Assembly: GCF_900112335.1 (NCBI RefSeq)
Contig: NZ_FOLG01000005.1
Location: 1 to 64,000, forward strand
Direction: 5' to 3'
Source: Tropicimonas isoalkanivorans
GTDB taxonomy: Bacteria; Pseudomonadota; Alphaproteobacteria; Rhodobacterales; Rhodobacteraceae
DNA length: 64,000 nt
Shown: piece after piece, positions 33,201-39,915 of the stretch
Layout of the letters: every line of letters starts with the position of its first letter
Numbering within the stretch: the stretch's first letter is position 1
Position numbers and translations under genes: made by a program
Notes under the pieces: generated by a model
The model's input: only the letters and a program-made list of their open reading frames with translations
Databases searched by the model: none
Told to the model about the DNA's origin: nothing

Positions 33201-34154
33201 CCTGAGGTGGTGCTGCTCGATCTGCCGCAGATCTCCGAAGACGTCGCCGCGCATCGTCCGCTCATCGCCGCATATGCCGCGCCCTGGCCGGGGGAGATCG
33301 CGGTCTGGCGTTCCGCCTCCGAAGATGGTTTCGAATGGCTGACTGGCGTCACGCAGGCTGCGCAGATGGGGCTTCTGGTGTCCGATCTGTGGTCCGGGCC
33401 CATTTCGCGCTTCGATCATGGCAATGAACTGATCGTGGATCTGTCCTCCGGCACGCTCGGGTCTGTTGCGGATCTCGCCCTCTTCGCCGGGGCGAATGCC
33501 TTTGCGGTCGAGAGTGCTCCGGGCGCCTGGGAGATCCTGCAAGCCGGCACGGCCGAGCTTCTGGCGGAGGGGCGCTATCGGCTCACGCGGCTGCTGCGCG
33601 GGCAGCGCGGGACCGAGCATGCCATCGGCAACCCGGCACCGGCCGGGGCGCGGGTGGTGGTGCTGGATGCGAGTCTCGCGGCCTTGCCGGTTTCGGAAGC
33701 GGAGCTGGGCATCGCCTGGAACTGGCGCATCGGACCCGCGAGCCATCCCGTTTCCGGCGATACCTATGTCGCCAAGACCTTCACGCCCTCCGGCGCTGGG
33801 CTTCGGCCGTTCTCTGTCGCGCATGTCGAACAGCCATGGCGCAGGCCGCGTACGCCGGACGATCTGACCATCCGCTGGGTGCAACGGTCGCGGGCGCTCT
33901 CGGCCGATAGCTGGGCCGCGCTCGAGGTGCCGATGACGGAGCAGATGGAGGCCTACGAGGTGGAGATCCTCGATGGTGCAACCGTGCTTCGGACACTGAC
34001 CACCACGACCACCAGCGTCCTCTACACCGCCGCGCAGCAGATCGCCGATTGGGGCGCGCCGCTCGGGCCGGGCGACAGCCTCTCCATCCGCATCTTTCAG
34101 CTCTCCGCCCTCGTAGGCCGGGGAGCGCCCAAGACAGAAACGCTCTATTTCTAG
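30255..34154 (+). CDS. Large tail-tip protein with TIM-barrel-like domain, GTA gp15-like
   Basis: 1299 residues, the size of GTA ORFg15. The N-terminus has a glycine-rich hydrophobic hairpin (LGAAGAAIGGSIGGAILGVS) and a Gly/Lys loop. Residues about 350-750 are a glycoside-hydrolase TIM-barrel-like fold (AFYPFLMMDVPGDNTLPDPY, DAFIIGSEMRGLTTIRD, FIGIDNYMPLSDWRDGFEHL, FTELGCPAIDRGTNQPNVFY). The rest is beta-rich and ends in fibronectin-like strands. It forms the centre of the tail tip and carries the receptor-binding parts; enzymatic activity is unproven. Confidence 0.92.
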   Translation: MATLVLGAAGAAIGGSIGGAILGVSAATIGGFIGSTIGSYVDSWIISSLTPGQSFEGQRLDTLNVTSATEGAVLPRVWGRLRMGTNIIWATDFREKKETTTQGGGGKGGGGGGKVKTTEYFYFASFALAICEGPITGVGRIWADGALMDLSGVTWRWYPGDESQSADPFISAKMGAANTPAYRGTAYLVFEDLELTGFGNRIPQINVEVFRPLAEADTAEGLVRAITLIPASGEFVYSSEAIRKSNGAENLNASSGTPDMVEALDRLEASAPNVESVSLVVSWFGDDLRCGSCQIRPGVELSSKSTKPETWSVNGVGREAAHLVSRDDEGRPVYGGTPADFSVVQAIQELKARGKRVAFYPFLMMDVPGDNTLPDPYSDNAAGTGQPAFPWRGRITCSPAVGYAGTVDKTAEAADQVSAFFDGIWGFRRVVMHYASLCESAGGVDAFIIGSEMRGLTTIRDGAASYPAVTALRQLAEDVRAILGASTQISYAADWSEYFGHHPNDGSGDVFFHLDPLWADPEIDFIGIDNYMPLSDWRDGFEHLDAQAGWPAIYDRAYLQSNIAGGEGFDWFYASEADRAAQIRTPITDGAAGKPWVFRYKDLWSWWSNAHHNRPGGIESGTATAWVPESKPIRFTELGCPAIDRGTNQPNVFYDPKSSESELPHFSRGWRDDAIQRAYLEATYLFWGEAWNNLVSSVYGGRMVEVADCAAWTWDARPYPFFPELTDVWSDGENWRLGHWLTGRLGSASLAALVRDLCLRAGLTADQIDVSGLWGAVEGYAVTGIEAPRKALTTLGRHFGFDAVESEGVIRFFMRGRAAVATLSLDDLVAADTGEPIELTRAQETELPQALKWSVTRADEDYDAVVVETRRITVESSRISSESFPMAVPAEEAERRCRRALMEAWVGRETASFRLPPSRLALDPTDVVVLDHDDRLTEYRLTSVADGEARNIEVIRQDRATGTLAPGTPRRSTPEVPVVFGEPEVVLLDLPQISEDVAAHRPLIAAYAAPWPGEIAVWRSASEDGFEWLTGVTQAAQMGLLVSDLWSGPISRFDHGNELIVDLSSGTLGSVADLALFAGANAFAVESAPGAWEILQAGTAELLAEGRYRLTRLLRGQRGTEHAIGNPAPAGARVVVLDASLAALPVSEAELGIAWNWRIGPASHPVSGDTYVAKTFTPSGAGLRPFSVAHVEQPWRRPRTPDDLTIRWVQRSRALSADSWAALEVPMTEQMEAYEVEILDGATVLRTLTTTTTSVLYTAAQQIADWGAPLGPGDSLSIRIFQLSALVGRGAPKTETLYF

Positions 34155-34166
34155 AAAGCTCCGCCC

Positions 34167-35243
34167 ATGTCCGATGCCACCACGAACCTGCAACTGCCCT
34201 ATCTGCTGGCCTCTCAGGCACAGAAGCACGTCACCATGAATGAGTCTCTCCGGCTGCTGGACGGGCTCGTGCAGATGGCGGTGATCGACCGGGATCTGAC
34301 CGCGCCGCCGGCATCGCCCTCAGACGGGGATCGATACATCGTCGGTGCCGGCGCCACCGGAGACTGGGCGGGCTGGGATCTGAGCGTGACCCTTTACGCC
34401 GATGGCGTCTGGACCCGGCTCGCGCCGCGGCCGGGCTGGCGGGCGTGGATCGAGGACGAGGGTATTCTGCTGGTCTGGGACGGTGCGGCCTGGGTGAGCA
34501 TCCTGCCCACCGTTCTGCAGAACATGGGGCTGCTCGGCATCGGCACCATGGCGGATGCGGCAAACCCGTTTTCGGCCAAGCTGAACGCGGCGCTCTGGAC
34601 GGCGCTGGGCGCGGCCGAGGGCGGGACCGGTGATCTCACCTACACCATGAACAAGGAGGCAGCGGCGGACGATCTCGGGCTCACGCTGCAGACGGGCTAC
34701 GTGACGAAGGCGCTTCTGGGCCTGTTTGGCTCCGATGATTTCCGCCTTGCGGTCTCCGACGATGGCAGCACCTTCTTCGACGCCCTCACCGTGGACCGGC
34801 TGACCGGCATCGTCGAGCAGCCGCGCCTCCCCCGCTTCAAGGGCTACACCAACTACGACAACTATGTCGGCGTCGATTCTTGGACGAAGATTGCGATCAA
34901 CAACACCGACTACAACGACCAGAGCGCCTTCGACGCGGCCAACAATTACTTCGTCGCGCCGGCGGATGGGACGTATCTCTTCGGTGCCACGCTGACCTTC
35001 AAGACCAACGGCAGCACATCCTCCCGGATGCGCGGCCGGCTGGTGCTGAACGGCTCGACCGATATCAGGGGCTCCTTCGGTGAGATCTCCGGTGCGCATG
35101 TTTCCGAGGCCACGGCTCTCTGGCTTCAGACCATGGTGGCGCTGGGCGCCGGAGATACCGTCGAGCTGCAGGGGTATTTCCGGGCCGCGGATGGGTATTT
35201 CGCGGCCGATCGCACATCGTTCTGGGGCGCGAAAGTGGGCTGA
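34167..35243 (+). CDS. Tail fibre with DUF2793 and C1q-like domain
   Basis: 358 residues. Residues 1-120 match DUF2793 (TTNLQLPYLLASQAQKHVTM, PPASPSDGDRYIVGAGATGD, LYADGVWTRLAPRPGWRAW), the adaptor found on Rhodobacterales phage and GTA fibres. Residues 240-358 look like a C1q/TNF-type trimeric beta-sandwich (DSWTKIAINNTDYND, NNYFVAPADGTYLFGATLTF, DTVELQGYFRAADGY). It is likely the receptor-binding fibre. No variable-repeat or reverse transcriptase is nearby. Confidence 0.82.
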   Translation: MSDATTNLQLPYLLASQAQKHVTMNESLRLLDGLVQMAVIDRDLTAPPASPSDGDRYIVGAGATGDWAGWDLSVTLYADGVWTRLAPRPGWRAWIEDEGILLVWDGAAWVSILPTVLQNMGLLGIGTMADAANPFSAKLNAALWTALGAAEGGTGDLTYTMNKEAAADDLGLTLQTGYVTKALLGLFGSDDFRLAVSDDGSTFFDALTVDRLTGIVEQPRLPRFKGYTNYDNYVGVDSWTKIAINNTDYNDQSAFDAANNYFVAPADGTYLFGATLTFKTNGSTSSRMRGRLVLNGSTDIRGSFGEISGAHVSEATALWLQTMVALGAGDTVELQGYFRAADGYFAADRTSFWGAKVG

Positions 35244-35330
35244 CAACCACGGCCGGCGTCGGGGCAGGCAGATTTCAGTTTGCCGGATTCTCAGGATTCA
35301 CTCTGCCGCGCATATGCCAACCCGTTGATT

Positions 35331-35376
35331 TGCCACGGGTGGCACAGATTTCAGAGGCCATTGCCATGCGCCACCC
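35331..35376 (+). promoter_or_regulatory. Inverted-repeat element before the cytosine methyltransferase
   Basis: TGCCACGGGTGGCA (35331-35344) is a near-perfect palindrome with a 2-base centre, and GGGTGGC (35337-35343) also pairs with GCCACCC (35370-35376). Related to the element at 5980-6018. It may be an operator or a transcript structure that controls the methyltransferase. Confidence 0.4.
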
Positions 35377-35400
35377 CTGCCGGATCTGCAGCCTGCGCGC

Positions 35401-36480
35401 ATGTTCGAGCCAGTCAGATTCCTTTCCGTCTGCAGCGGTATCGAGGCGGCGTCCGTCGCCTGGGAGCCGTTCGGGTGGCGCGCAGTCGCGGTGTCGGAGA
35501 TCGACCCGTTTCCCTGCCACGTCCTGTCCCACCGATTGGGCGCGGGACGGCCGCTCCACATGCCATCGCCAACAGCGGCTGGTCTGTCGCTGAAGGACAG
35601 CCGCACCCGTGCGAACGCCATCAAGGGCATGACCACCGTTCCCGAGGCGGGCCGCATTCCGAATTTCGGGGACATGACCGCCTTCAGGGAGTGGCCGGAT
35701 GCAGCAATTGACCTTCTGGTCGGAGGAACCCCCTGTCAGAGCTTCAGCGTCGCCGGACTCCGCAAGGGCCTGGACGATCCGCGCGGCAACCTGGCCCTTG
35801 TCTATCTTGCCATTGCTGCACGCTATCGGCCCGAGTGGCTGGTCTGGGAAAACGTGCCCGGCGTCCTGTCCAGCGGACGCGGACGGGACTTTGGTGCCTT
35901 CCTCGGGGCGCTGGCGAAACTCGGGTATGGGTTCGCCTGGCGAGTGCTGGACGCTCAGTACGTGCGAACATGCGGTCTCCCCTTCGCTGTCCCGCAGCGA
36001 CGCCGTCGTCTGTTCGTTGTCGGATATTCTGGAGACTGGCGACCTGCCGGAGCGGTTCTTTTTGACGGCGCGAGCCTGCGCGGGGATCCTCCGCCGCGCA
36101 GGCTCGCGGGGAAGGAAACTCCCGGTCTTGTGGGCGGAGGCCCTGACAGCGGTCGCATCTCCGGAACCGTAAGCAGCAAATGGGCAAAGGGTTCGGGCGG
36201 CCCTGCCGGCGACGAATGCTACAACATGGTCGCGCTGGCGCCGTCGCACCACGCGGGCGGCGGGACGCGCTGGGCCGTCCGTCGTCTCACACCGCTCGAA
36301 TGCGAACGCCTGCAGGGCTTTTCAGATGGCTGGACGGATGTGCCCTACCGGGGCCGCAACGCGACGCCGGACGGGCCGCGCTACAAGGCGCTGGGCAACT
36401 CCATGGCGGTCAACGCGATGGAGTGGATCGGCGCCCGGATCGACCATGTGCGGCGGGAACTGGCGGAGCTGGGCGCATGA
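35401..36480 (+). CDS. C5-cytosine DNA methyltransferase
   Basis: 359 residues with ordered motifs: I (FLSVCSGIEAASVAWEPFG), IV with catalytic Cys (GGTPCQSFSVAG), VI (WLVWENVPGVL), VIII (FAVPQRRRRLFVVG), and IX-X (RRLTPLECERLQGF and RYKALGNSMAVNAMEWIG). The target recognition region between VIII and IX is short. No restriction enzyme is adjacent, so it is a solitary phage methylase, probably for protection from host restriction. Together with the ParB-methyltransferase, the phage carries two DNA methylases of different chemistry. Confidence 0.94.
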   Translation: MFEPVRFLSVCSGIEAASVAWEPFGWRAVAVSEIDPFPCHVLSHRLGAGRPLHMPSPTAAGLSLKDSRTRANAIKGMTTVPEAGRIPNFGDMTAFREWPDAAIDLLVGGTPCQSFSVAGLRKGLDDPRGNLALVYLAIAARYRPEWLVWENVPGVLSSGRGRDFGAFLGALAKLGYGFAWRVLDAQYVRTCGLPFAVPQRRRRLFVVGYSGDWRPAGAVLFDGASLRGDPPPRRLAGKETPGLVGGGPDSGRISGTVSSKWAKGSGGPAGDECYNMVALAPSHHAGGGTRWAVRRLTPLECERLQGFSDGWTDVPYRGRNATPDGPRYKALGNSMAVNAMEWIGARIDHVRRELAELGA

Positions 36481-36719
36481 CCTTCGCGCGCCTGTCGGCG
36501 GACGGTTCGACCGTGATCCATGAGAGCGACAACTGGCAGGGCCGATTTCCGGTCACCGATCTCCCTCGCTGGATCGCCTTCTACAAGCGCCTGCGTGACC
36601 GCAAGGGCGGCAGATACCGCGCCTCATACGCAGACGATGTCGCCGCGCTCGAGGCAATCCGGCGGCGCCTGTCGGCTGCGCAAAACCGGAACGACCGTGA
36701 AACCGAAAGGACCACCTGA
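36477..36719 (+). CDS. Hypothetical phage protein
   Basis: 80 residues from ATG 36477, overlapping the methyltransferase stop by four bases. MTFARLSADGSTVIHESDNW, then LPRWIAFYKRLRDRKGGRYR and DVAALEAIRRRLSAAQNR. Small, basic, helical C-terminal half. No known motif; it is translationally linked to both neighbours. Confidence 0.6.
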   Translation: MTFARLSADGSTVIHESDNWQGRFPVTDLPRWIAFYKRLRDRKGGRYRASYADDVAALEAIRRRLSAAQNRNDRETERTT

Positions 36720-38305
36720 TGACGATGATCAATTGCACCCCGGAATGGAGTTCCACGACCCTGGTCGCGGCCGAAGGCTGGCAGGTTCGCAGCGGCGCGG
36801 CCTATCTCTCGACCGAGGCCACCGGGGCGGAGGATCGCGGCGTCCGGGTGGAAAAGGGCCAGGCATGGCCGTTCCCGGCCGAGGCAACGGTCTATTATCG
36901 CTCGGGAACCTGTTGCATGAGCGCTGGGGTGTTTCCGTTTCTCCCCTACCAGGCCGGCGGACGGACGCGGGGCAACAGGACGCCTGTCACGGAAGTGTTC
37001 ATCCTGGCGGGGCAGAGCAACATGGTCGGACGCCCGGCTTTCGACGGCGGAGCGGGCTATCCCGAGGGGGTGCTGCAATACGACATGACCGGGGCGCTCA
37101 TCCCAGCCACATCGCCGCTCGATCATCACGACGAGCAGGCCGGCGACATGGGCCTCGCGCTGCAGTTCGCCATCGACTACGCGGCGGCGCATCCCGCGCG
37201 GCAGCTCGTCCTGCTTCCGGCGGCGGATGGCGGAACCGGATTTACGACAGGCCATTGGGGCGTGGGCGAGAGCCTCTACGCCAGTCTCGTCAGCCGGGCC
37301 AACACGCTCTTTGCGGAACATCCGGAGTTCCGGCTTGGCGGTATCCTCTGGCATCAGGGCGAGAGCGACAGCACGTCCGAGACTGCGGCCAATGCCTACG
37401 CCACCGAACTGCTGGCGCTGATCGAAGGGCTGCGCAGTGAGATCTCCGCCGCGAATGAGACCACGCCCTTCATCGTGGGAGACATGGTTCCCGACCTCTC
37501 GCCAACAGGCTACGCTTTCCAGGACACGGTGCGCGGTGTTCTCTCCGGCATTCAGGCACTGGCGCCCCATTCTGCCTTCGTCGCCGCGGCCGATCTGACG
37601 GATGGCGGGGATGATCTGCACTTCGACGCGGCCTCGCTGCGTGTTCTCGGAAGCCGGTATTTCGCGGCCGTCGCGGCGGCGAAGGCGCACACGGAGATCC
37701 CGACGACGGTTTCGATCCTGTCGACCGGCTTCGCCGCCTCCACCGTCGATCTGTCCGAATATACCTTCATGGTCGATGTCGGGGCCGGCGGCACGGTCGC
37801 GGTCGGTGTCGTGGGCCGGTTCGGAAATGGCGGCGAAATTGCCACCAGCGTGACTGTGGGCGGCGTTTCGGCGACCTTGTTCGACTACCTCGACAACAGC
37901 AACTCGCAGGTGCGGTTTGCCATTGCCGAAGGTGTTCCTGCCGGGTCTGTCGAATTCGTCGTGACCTGTTCCGCTGTCGCCTCGCGTCTCGGCATCCACA
38001 CCTGGACGCTCGAGGGGGCCGATACGTCCGGAGCGGTTTCCGTGATCGTCAATGGCACCGCGGCCTCCATCGACGCTCCCGCGGCCGGTGCCGTGCTCGC
38101 CATCGGCGCCTCCGTCAACCCGGCAAGCCAGAACATCGACTGGAGCGGTCTCGCTGAAAGAACCGAGTGGACGAACTACGGGTATACCTTCGGATCGGGT
38201 GCGGCCGATGCCGAGTTCCGGAGCGCAAGCACGGGCCATGCAGTCGGGATGACTACGGATGGCAATTTCCTTCAGATGGCGTTGTTGGCGGTTCCGGCGA
38301 TTTGA
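36719..38305 (+). CDS. SGNH/sialate-O-acetylesterase-type carbohydrate esterase, tail-associated
   Basis: 528 residues. The esterase core (about 95-330) shows block I FILAGQSNMVGRPAF, block III/IV GGILWHQGESDSTS and block V DDLHFDAASLRVLG, with Ser, and Asp/His of the catalytic set. The first 90 residues are a beta-rich attachment part with paired cysteines (GTCC); the last 190 a beta domain of binding type. It probably removes acetyl groups from host surface polysaccharide during adsorption. It closes the late rightward operon. Confidence 0.82.
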   Translation: MTMINCTPEWSSTTLVAAEGWQVRSGAAYLSTEATGAEDRGVRVEKGQAWPFPAEATVYYRSGTCCMSAGVFPFLPYQAGGRTRGNRTPVTEVFILAGQSNMVGRPAFDGGAGYPEGVLQYDMTGALIPATSPLDHHDEQAGDMGLALQFAIDYAAAHPARQLVLLPAADGGTGFTTGHWGVGESLYASLVSRANTLFAEHPEFRLGGILWHQGESDSTSETAANAYATELLALIEGLRSEISAANETTPFIVGDMVPDLSPTGYAFQDTVRGVLSGIQALAPHSAFVAAADLTDGGDDLHFDAASLRVLGSRYFAAVAAAKAHTEIPTTVSILSTGFAASTVDLSEYTFMVDVGAGGTVAVGVVGRFGNGGEIATSVTVGGVSATLFDYLDNSNSQVRFAIAEGVPAGSVEFVVTCSAVASRLGIHTWTLEGADTSGAVSVIVNGTAASIDAPAAGAVLAIGASVNPASQNIDWSGLAERTEWTNYGYTFGSGAADAEFRSASTGHAVGMTTDGNFLQMALLAVPAI

Positions 38306-38308
38306 TTG

Positions 38309-38335
38309 CCCTAGAGTCGCCTGACTCTTGTAGGG
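38309..38335 (+). terminator. Hairpin after the esterase gene
   Basis: CCCTA GAGTC gcct GACTC ttg TAGGG folds into a 10-bp interrupted stem right behind the esterase stop. There is no U-run after it, so if it ends transcription it is not a textbook rho-independent site. The 180 bases that follow, up to the leftward gene at 38515, hold nothing I recognise. Confidence 0.35.
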
Positions 38336-38514
38336 AAATTGCCGAGCTTGATGACAATCTGGCCACGGTCTCTGGCTTTGAAGGCGGGGCACATCCTCGG
38401 GTGCACGACCTTAGACGTGCGGGAAGACGCCCCCCTTCAGAACCCTAACTCAAGCCATAGAGCTCATTGATACGCCTAGTTGTTCGGCGCTTTCACCACT
38501 CGTTGCAGGCTGCA

Positions 38515-39174
38515 TCACTTTGAGAACAAAGAAAGTTGTGCCTCGTCGAGATCAGCTTTATCCAGCCAAGGGTGCAGACGCGGCGGATTTGGATGGTTCG
38601 AAAGGTCGAATTTCAGGAAGTCTTCCGGTACGAAATTGTCGACGACACCAGACTTGGCAACCGTCAGTTCGGGAGGGGCATACACATCCTGAACGTTGCT
38701 CATCTTGCCAATGCACGCACTAATGTGATGCATCTGGGGATCGCCAACCTTCCCTACCACGCGAATCAGATAGTCTGCGTTTCGACCGGGAATATGGTCC
38801 CACTCGATAACACCGGGCACATCCTGCAGAGCTTTCTGGAACGATTTGTATGCTGGCATACCCTTTTCCCTGAGCTTCACCATCAAGAAACTGGTGCCAG
38901 CCCCGAAGGGATATCTTGCGGGTTTGATGTCCACACGAAGCCTGATCACCGAACCCAAAACTTCAGCTAGGTCGGGCGCAGAGAGCTTTTTGGCGTTCGG
39001 GAAGCCTGCCGCTTCCAACGCCGACACTATCTGAGCACGCAGCCCCGATCGCTTCTCGAACGAAAGTGTGTCCATCACAGTCTTGATAGCGACGTAGCCC
39101 CAACCGTCAAACGGTTCGTCCTGCGTCCCTTTTCCCTGAATGTGATCGTTCGTCTGAATGTCCGCCCTCGCCAC
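38515..39174 (-). CDS. Unknown protein with possible Lrp-type ligand-binding domain
   Basis: About 219 residues if started at GTG 39174; the frame is open to 39324, where a start would overlap the operator, and an ATG at 39075 is another choice. The stretch SFLMVKLREKGMPAYKSFQK, DVPGVIEWDHIPGRNADYLI, RVVGKVGDP resembles the beta-alpha-beta RAM domain of Lrp/AsnC proteins (PGV......G..DY.l.v). N-terminal DNA-binding helices of that family are not clear. C-terminal tail is Pro/Asp rich. It is divergent from the RHH gene and shares its operator, suggesting a linked function. Confidence 0.55.
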   Translation of the reverse strand: MARADIQTNDHIQGKGTQDEPFDGWGYVAIKTVMDTLSFEKRSGLRAQIVSALEAAGFPNAKKLSAPDLAEVLGSVIRLRVDIKPARYPFGAGTSFLMVKLREKGMPAYKSFQKALQDVPGVIEWDHIPGRNADYLIRVVGKVGDPQMHHISACIGKMSNVQDVYAPPELTVAKSGVVDNFVPEDFLKFDLSNHPNPPRLHPWLDKADLDEAQLSLFSK

Positions 39175-39310
39175 GCACTCGCCCCCAAATGGCCGCAAAC
39201 ACGGGTGAAACTGACTGATTGAGCGGAAATCCGCAAGGTAGGACCTGCCCTTTCCCGGACGTCTTGCCGAAGAAACAGTGTTTTGACTGGACTGGTCGCC
39301 GACGGAGGGT

Positions 39311-39332
39311 GTAAACAACCACAAGTGTTTAC
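39311..39332. promoter_or_regulatory. Operator-like palindrome GTAAACA-N8-TGTTTAC
   Basis: Perfect 7-bp arms GTAAACA (39311-39317) and TGTTTAC (39326-39332) with eight bases between. It lies between the leftward unknown gene and the RHH gene. The same heptamer recurs three more times after the RHH gene. Confidence 0.65.
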
Positions 39333-39374
39333 GCCAAACGCGCTTTAGATCAACCGAACGGAAAGAACAAGGTC

Positions 39375-39611
39375 ATGGTTGCAATCAAAGATCGCAAGAT
39401 CGCATTCCCCCGCCGCCCAAATGAACTGCCGCGCCCCGACCTCCCGCCACAAGCTGAGGCGAACAAACGCCAGAAGGTACTCGCGGTTCGCGTCGATCCG
39501 ACGATAAAGGAGCAGTTCGACAAGTTCGCGGAGACCACGGACAAGTCCAAGCGGGAAATTATGGAAGACATGGTCAAACGATATATCAGGAGCCAAGCGC
39601 CGGCCGCCTAG
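39375..39611 (+). CDS. Ribbon-helix-helix DNA-binding protein
   Basis: 78 residues. After a Pro/Arg-rich N-terminal arm, residues 34-70 read QKVLAVRVDPTIKEQFDKFA, TTDKSKREIMEDMVKRYI, the compact RHH pattern of the Arc/CopG/MetJ class (strand with alternating V-V, then two helices with R-E-I). Such proteins bind palindromic DNA as dimers, often autoregulating. The palindromes before and after it are natural targets. It has its own terminator, so it is probably made independently of the cyclohydrolase cluster. Confidence 0.8.
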   Translation: MVAIKDRKIAFPRRPNELPRPDLPPQAEANKRQKVLAVRVDPTIKEQFDKFAETTDKSKREIMEDMVKRYIRSQAPAA

Positions 39612-39637
39612 TTGGCTAGGCATGACCCCGAAAATTG

Positions 39638-39670
39638 AGCGCTTCGCGGTGTGCCGGGAAGCGCTTTTTT
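39638..39670 (+). terminator. Rho-independent terminator after the RHH gene
   Basis: AGCGCTTC (39638-39645) pairs with GAAGCGCT (39658-39665), loop of twelve bases, followed by TTTTTT. It isolates the RHH gene from the next operator cluster and the cyclohydrolase cluster. Confidence 0.85.
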
Positions 39671-39681
39671 GTTCCCCGTGA

Positions 39682-39735
39682 GTAAACATTCCTGTGTGTG
39701 CACCCGCAAGAGTGTTTACACTCATGTTTGTTTAC
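39682..39735. promoter_or_regulatory. Operator/promoter cluster with three GTAAACA/TGTTTAC copies
   Basis: GTAAACA at 39682, TGTTTAC at 39713 and at 39729; the last two are 16 bases apart. A promoter-like TTTACA (39715-39720) with a 17-base spacer to TACATG (39738-39743) would overlap the operators, so binding by the RHH protein would block RNA polymerase (inference). Confidence 0.6.
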
Positions 39736-39771
39736 GATACATGTAGCATCGACAACGAGGAGACCTGCCGC

Positions 39772-39912
39772 ATGCTCTGCTGCCAAGACATTGCCGCCAC
39801 ACTCGCACTCCAGCATGGCTACTGCGCACACGCGAAGCCCAGAGCGCATCACCATCGCAGCTTCGATGCGACCACATTTGTGATCGTTCCGTTGGAAGCA
39901 TTGAGAGGATAA
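39772..39912 (+). CDS. Small Cys/His-rich ORF ahead of the cyclohydrolase
   Basis: 46 residues starting MLCCQDIAATLALQHGYCAH, with GAGGAG eight to nine bases before the ATG. It holds three cysteines and several histidines (AKPRAHHHRSFD) and ends four bases before the ATG of the cyclohydrolase frame, in the same phase. It could be a small metal-binding partner, a leader peptide, or the decayed front part of a longer protein. Not recognised. Confidence 0.4.
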   Translation: MLCCQDIAATLALQHGYCAHAKPRAHHHRSFDATTFVIVPLEALRG

Positions 39913-39915
39913 GTC

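Noticed and set aside
31005-34229. A 1074-codon reverse frame opposite the gp15-like gene
   Set aside because: Same shadow effect; composition is dominated by Arg, Pro, Gly and Asp without domain signals.
34167-38305. Diversity-generating retroelement or retron at the tail fibre
   Set aside because: No reverse transcriptase, template repeat or msr/msd-like structure was read in the window.
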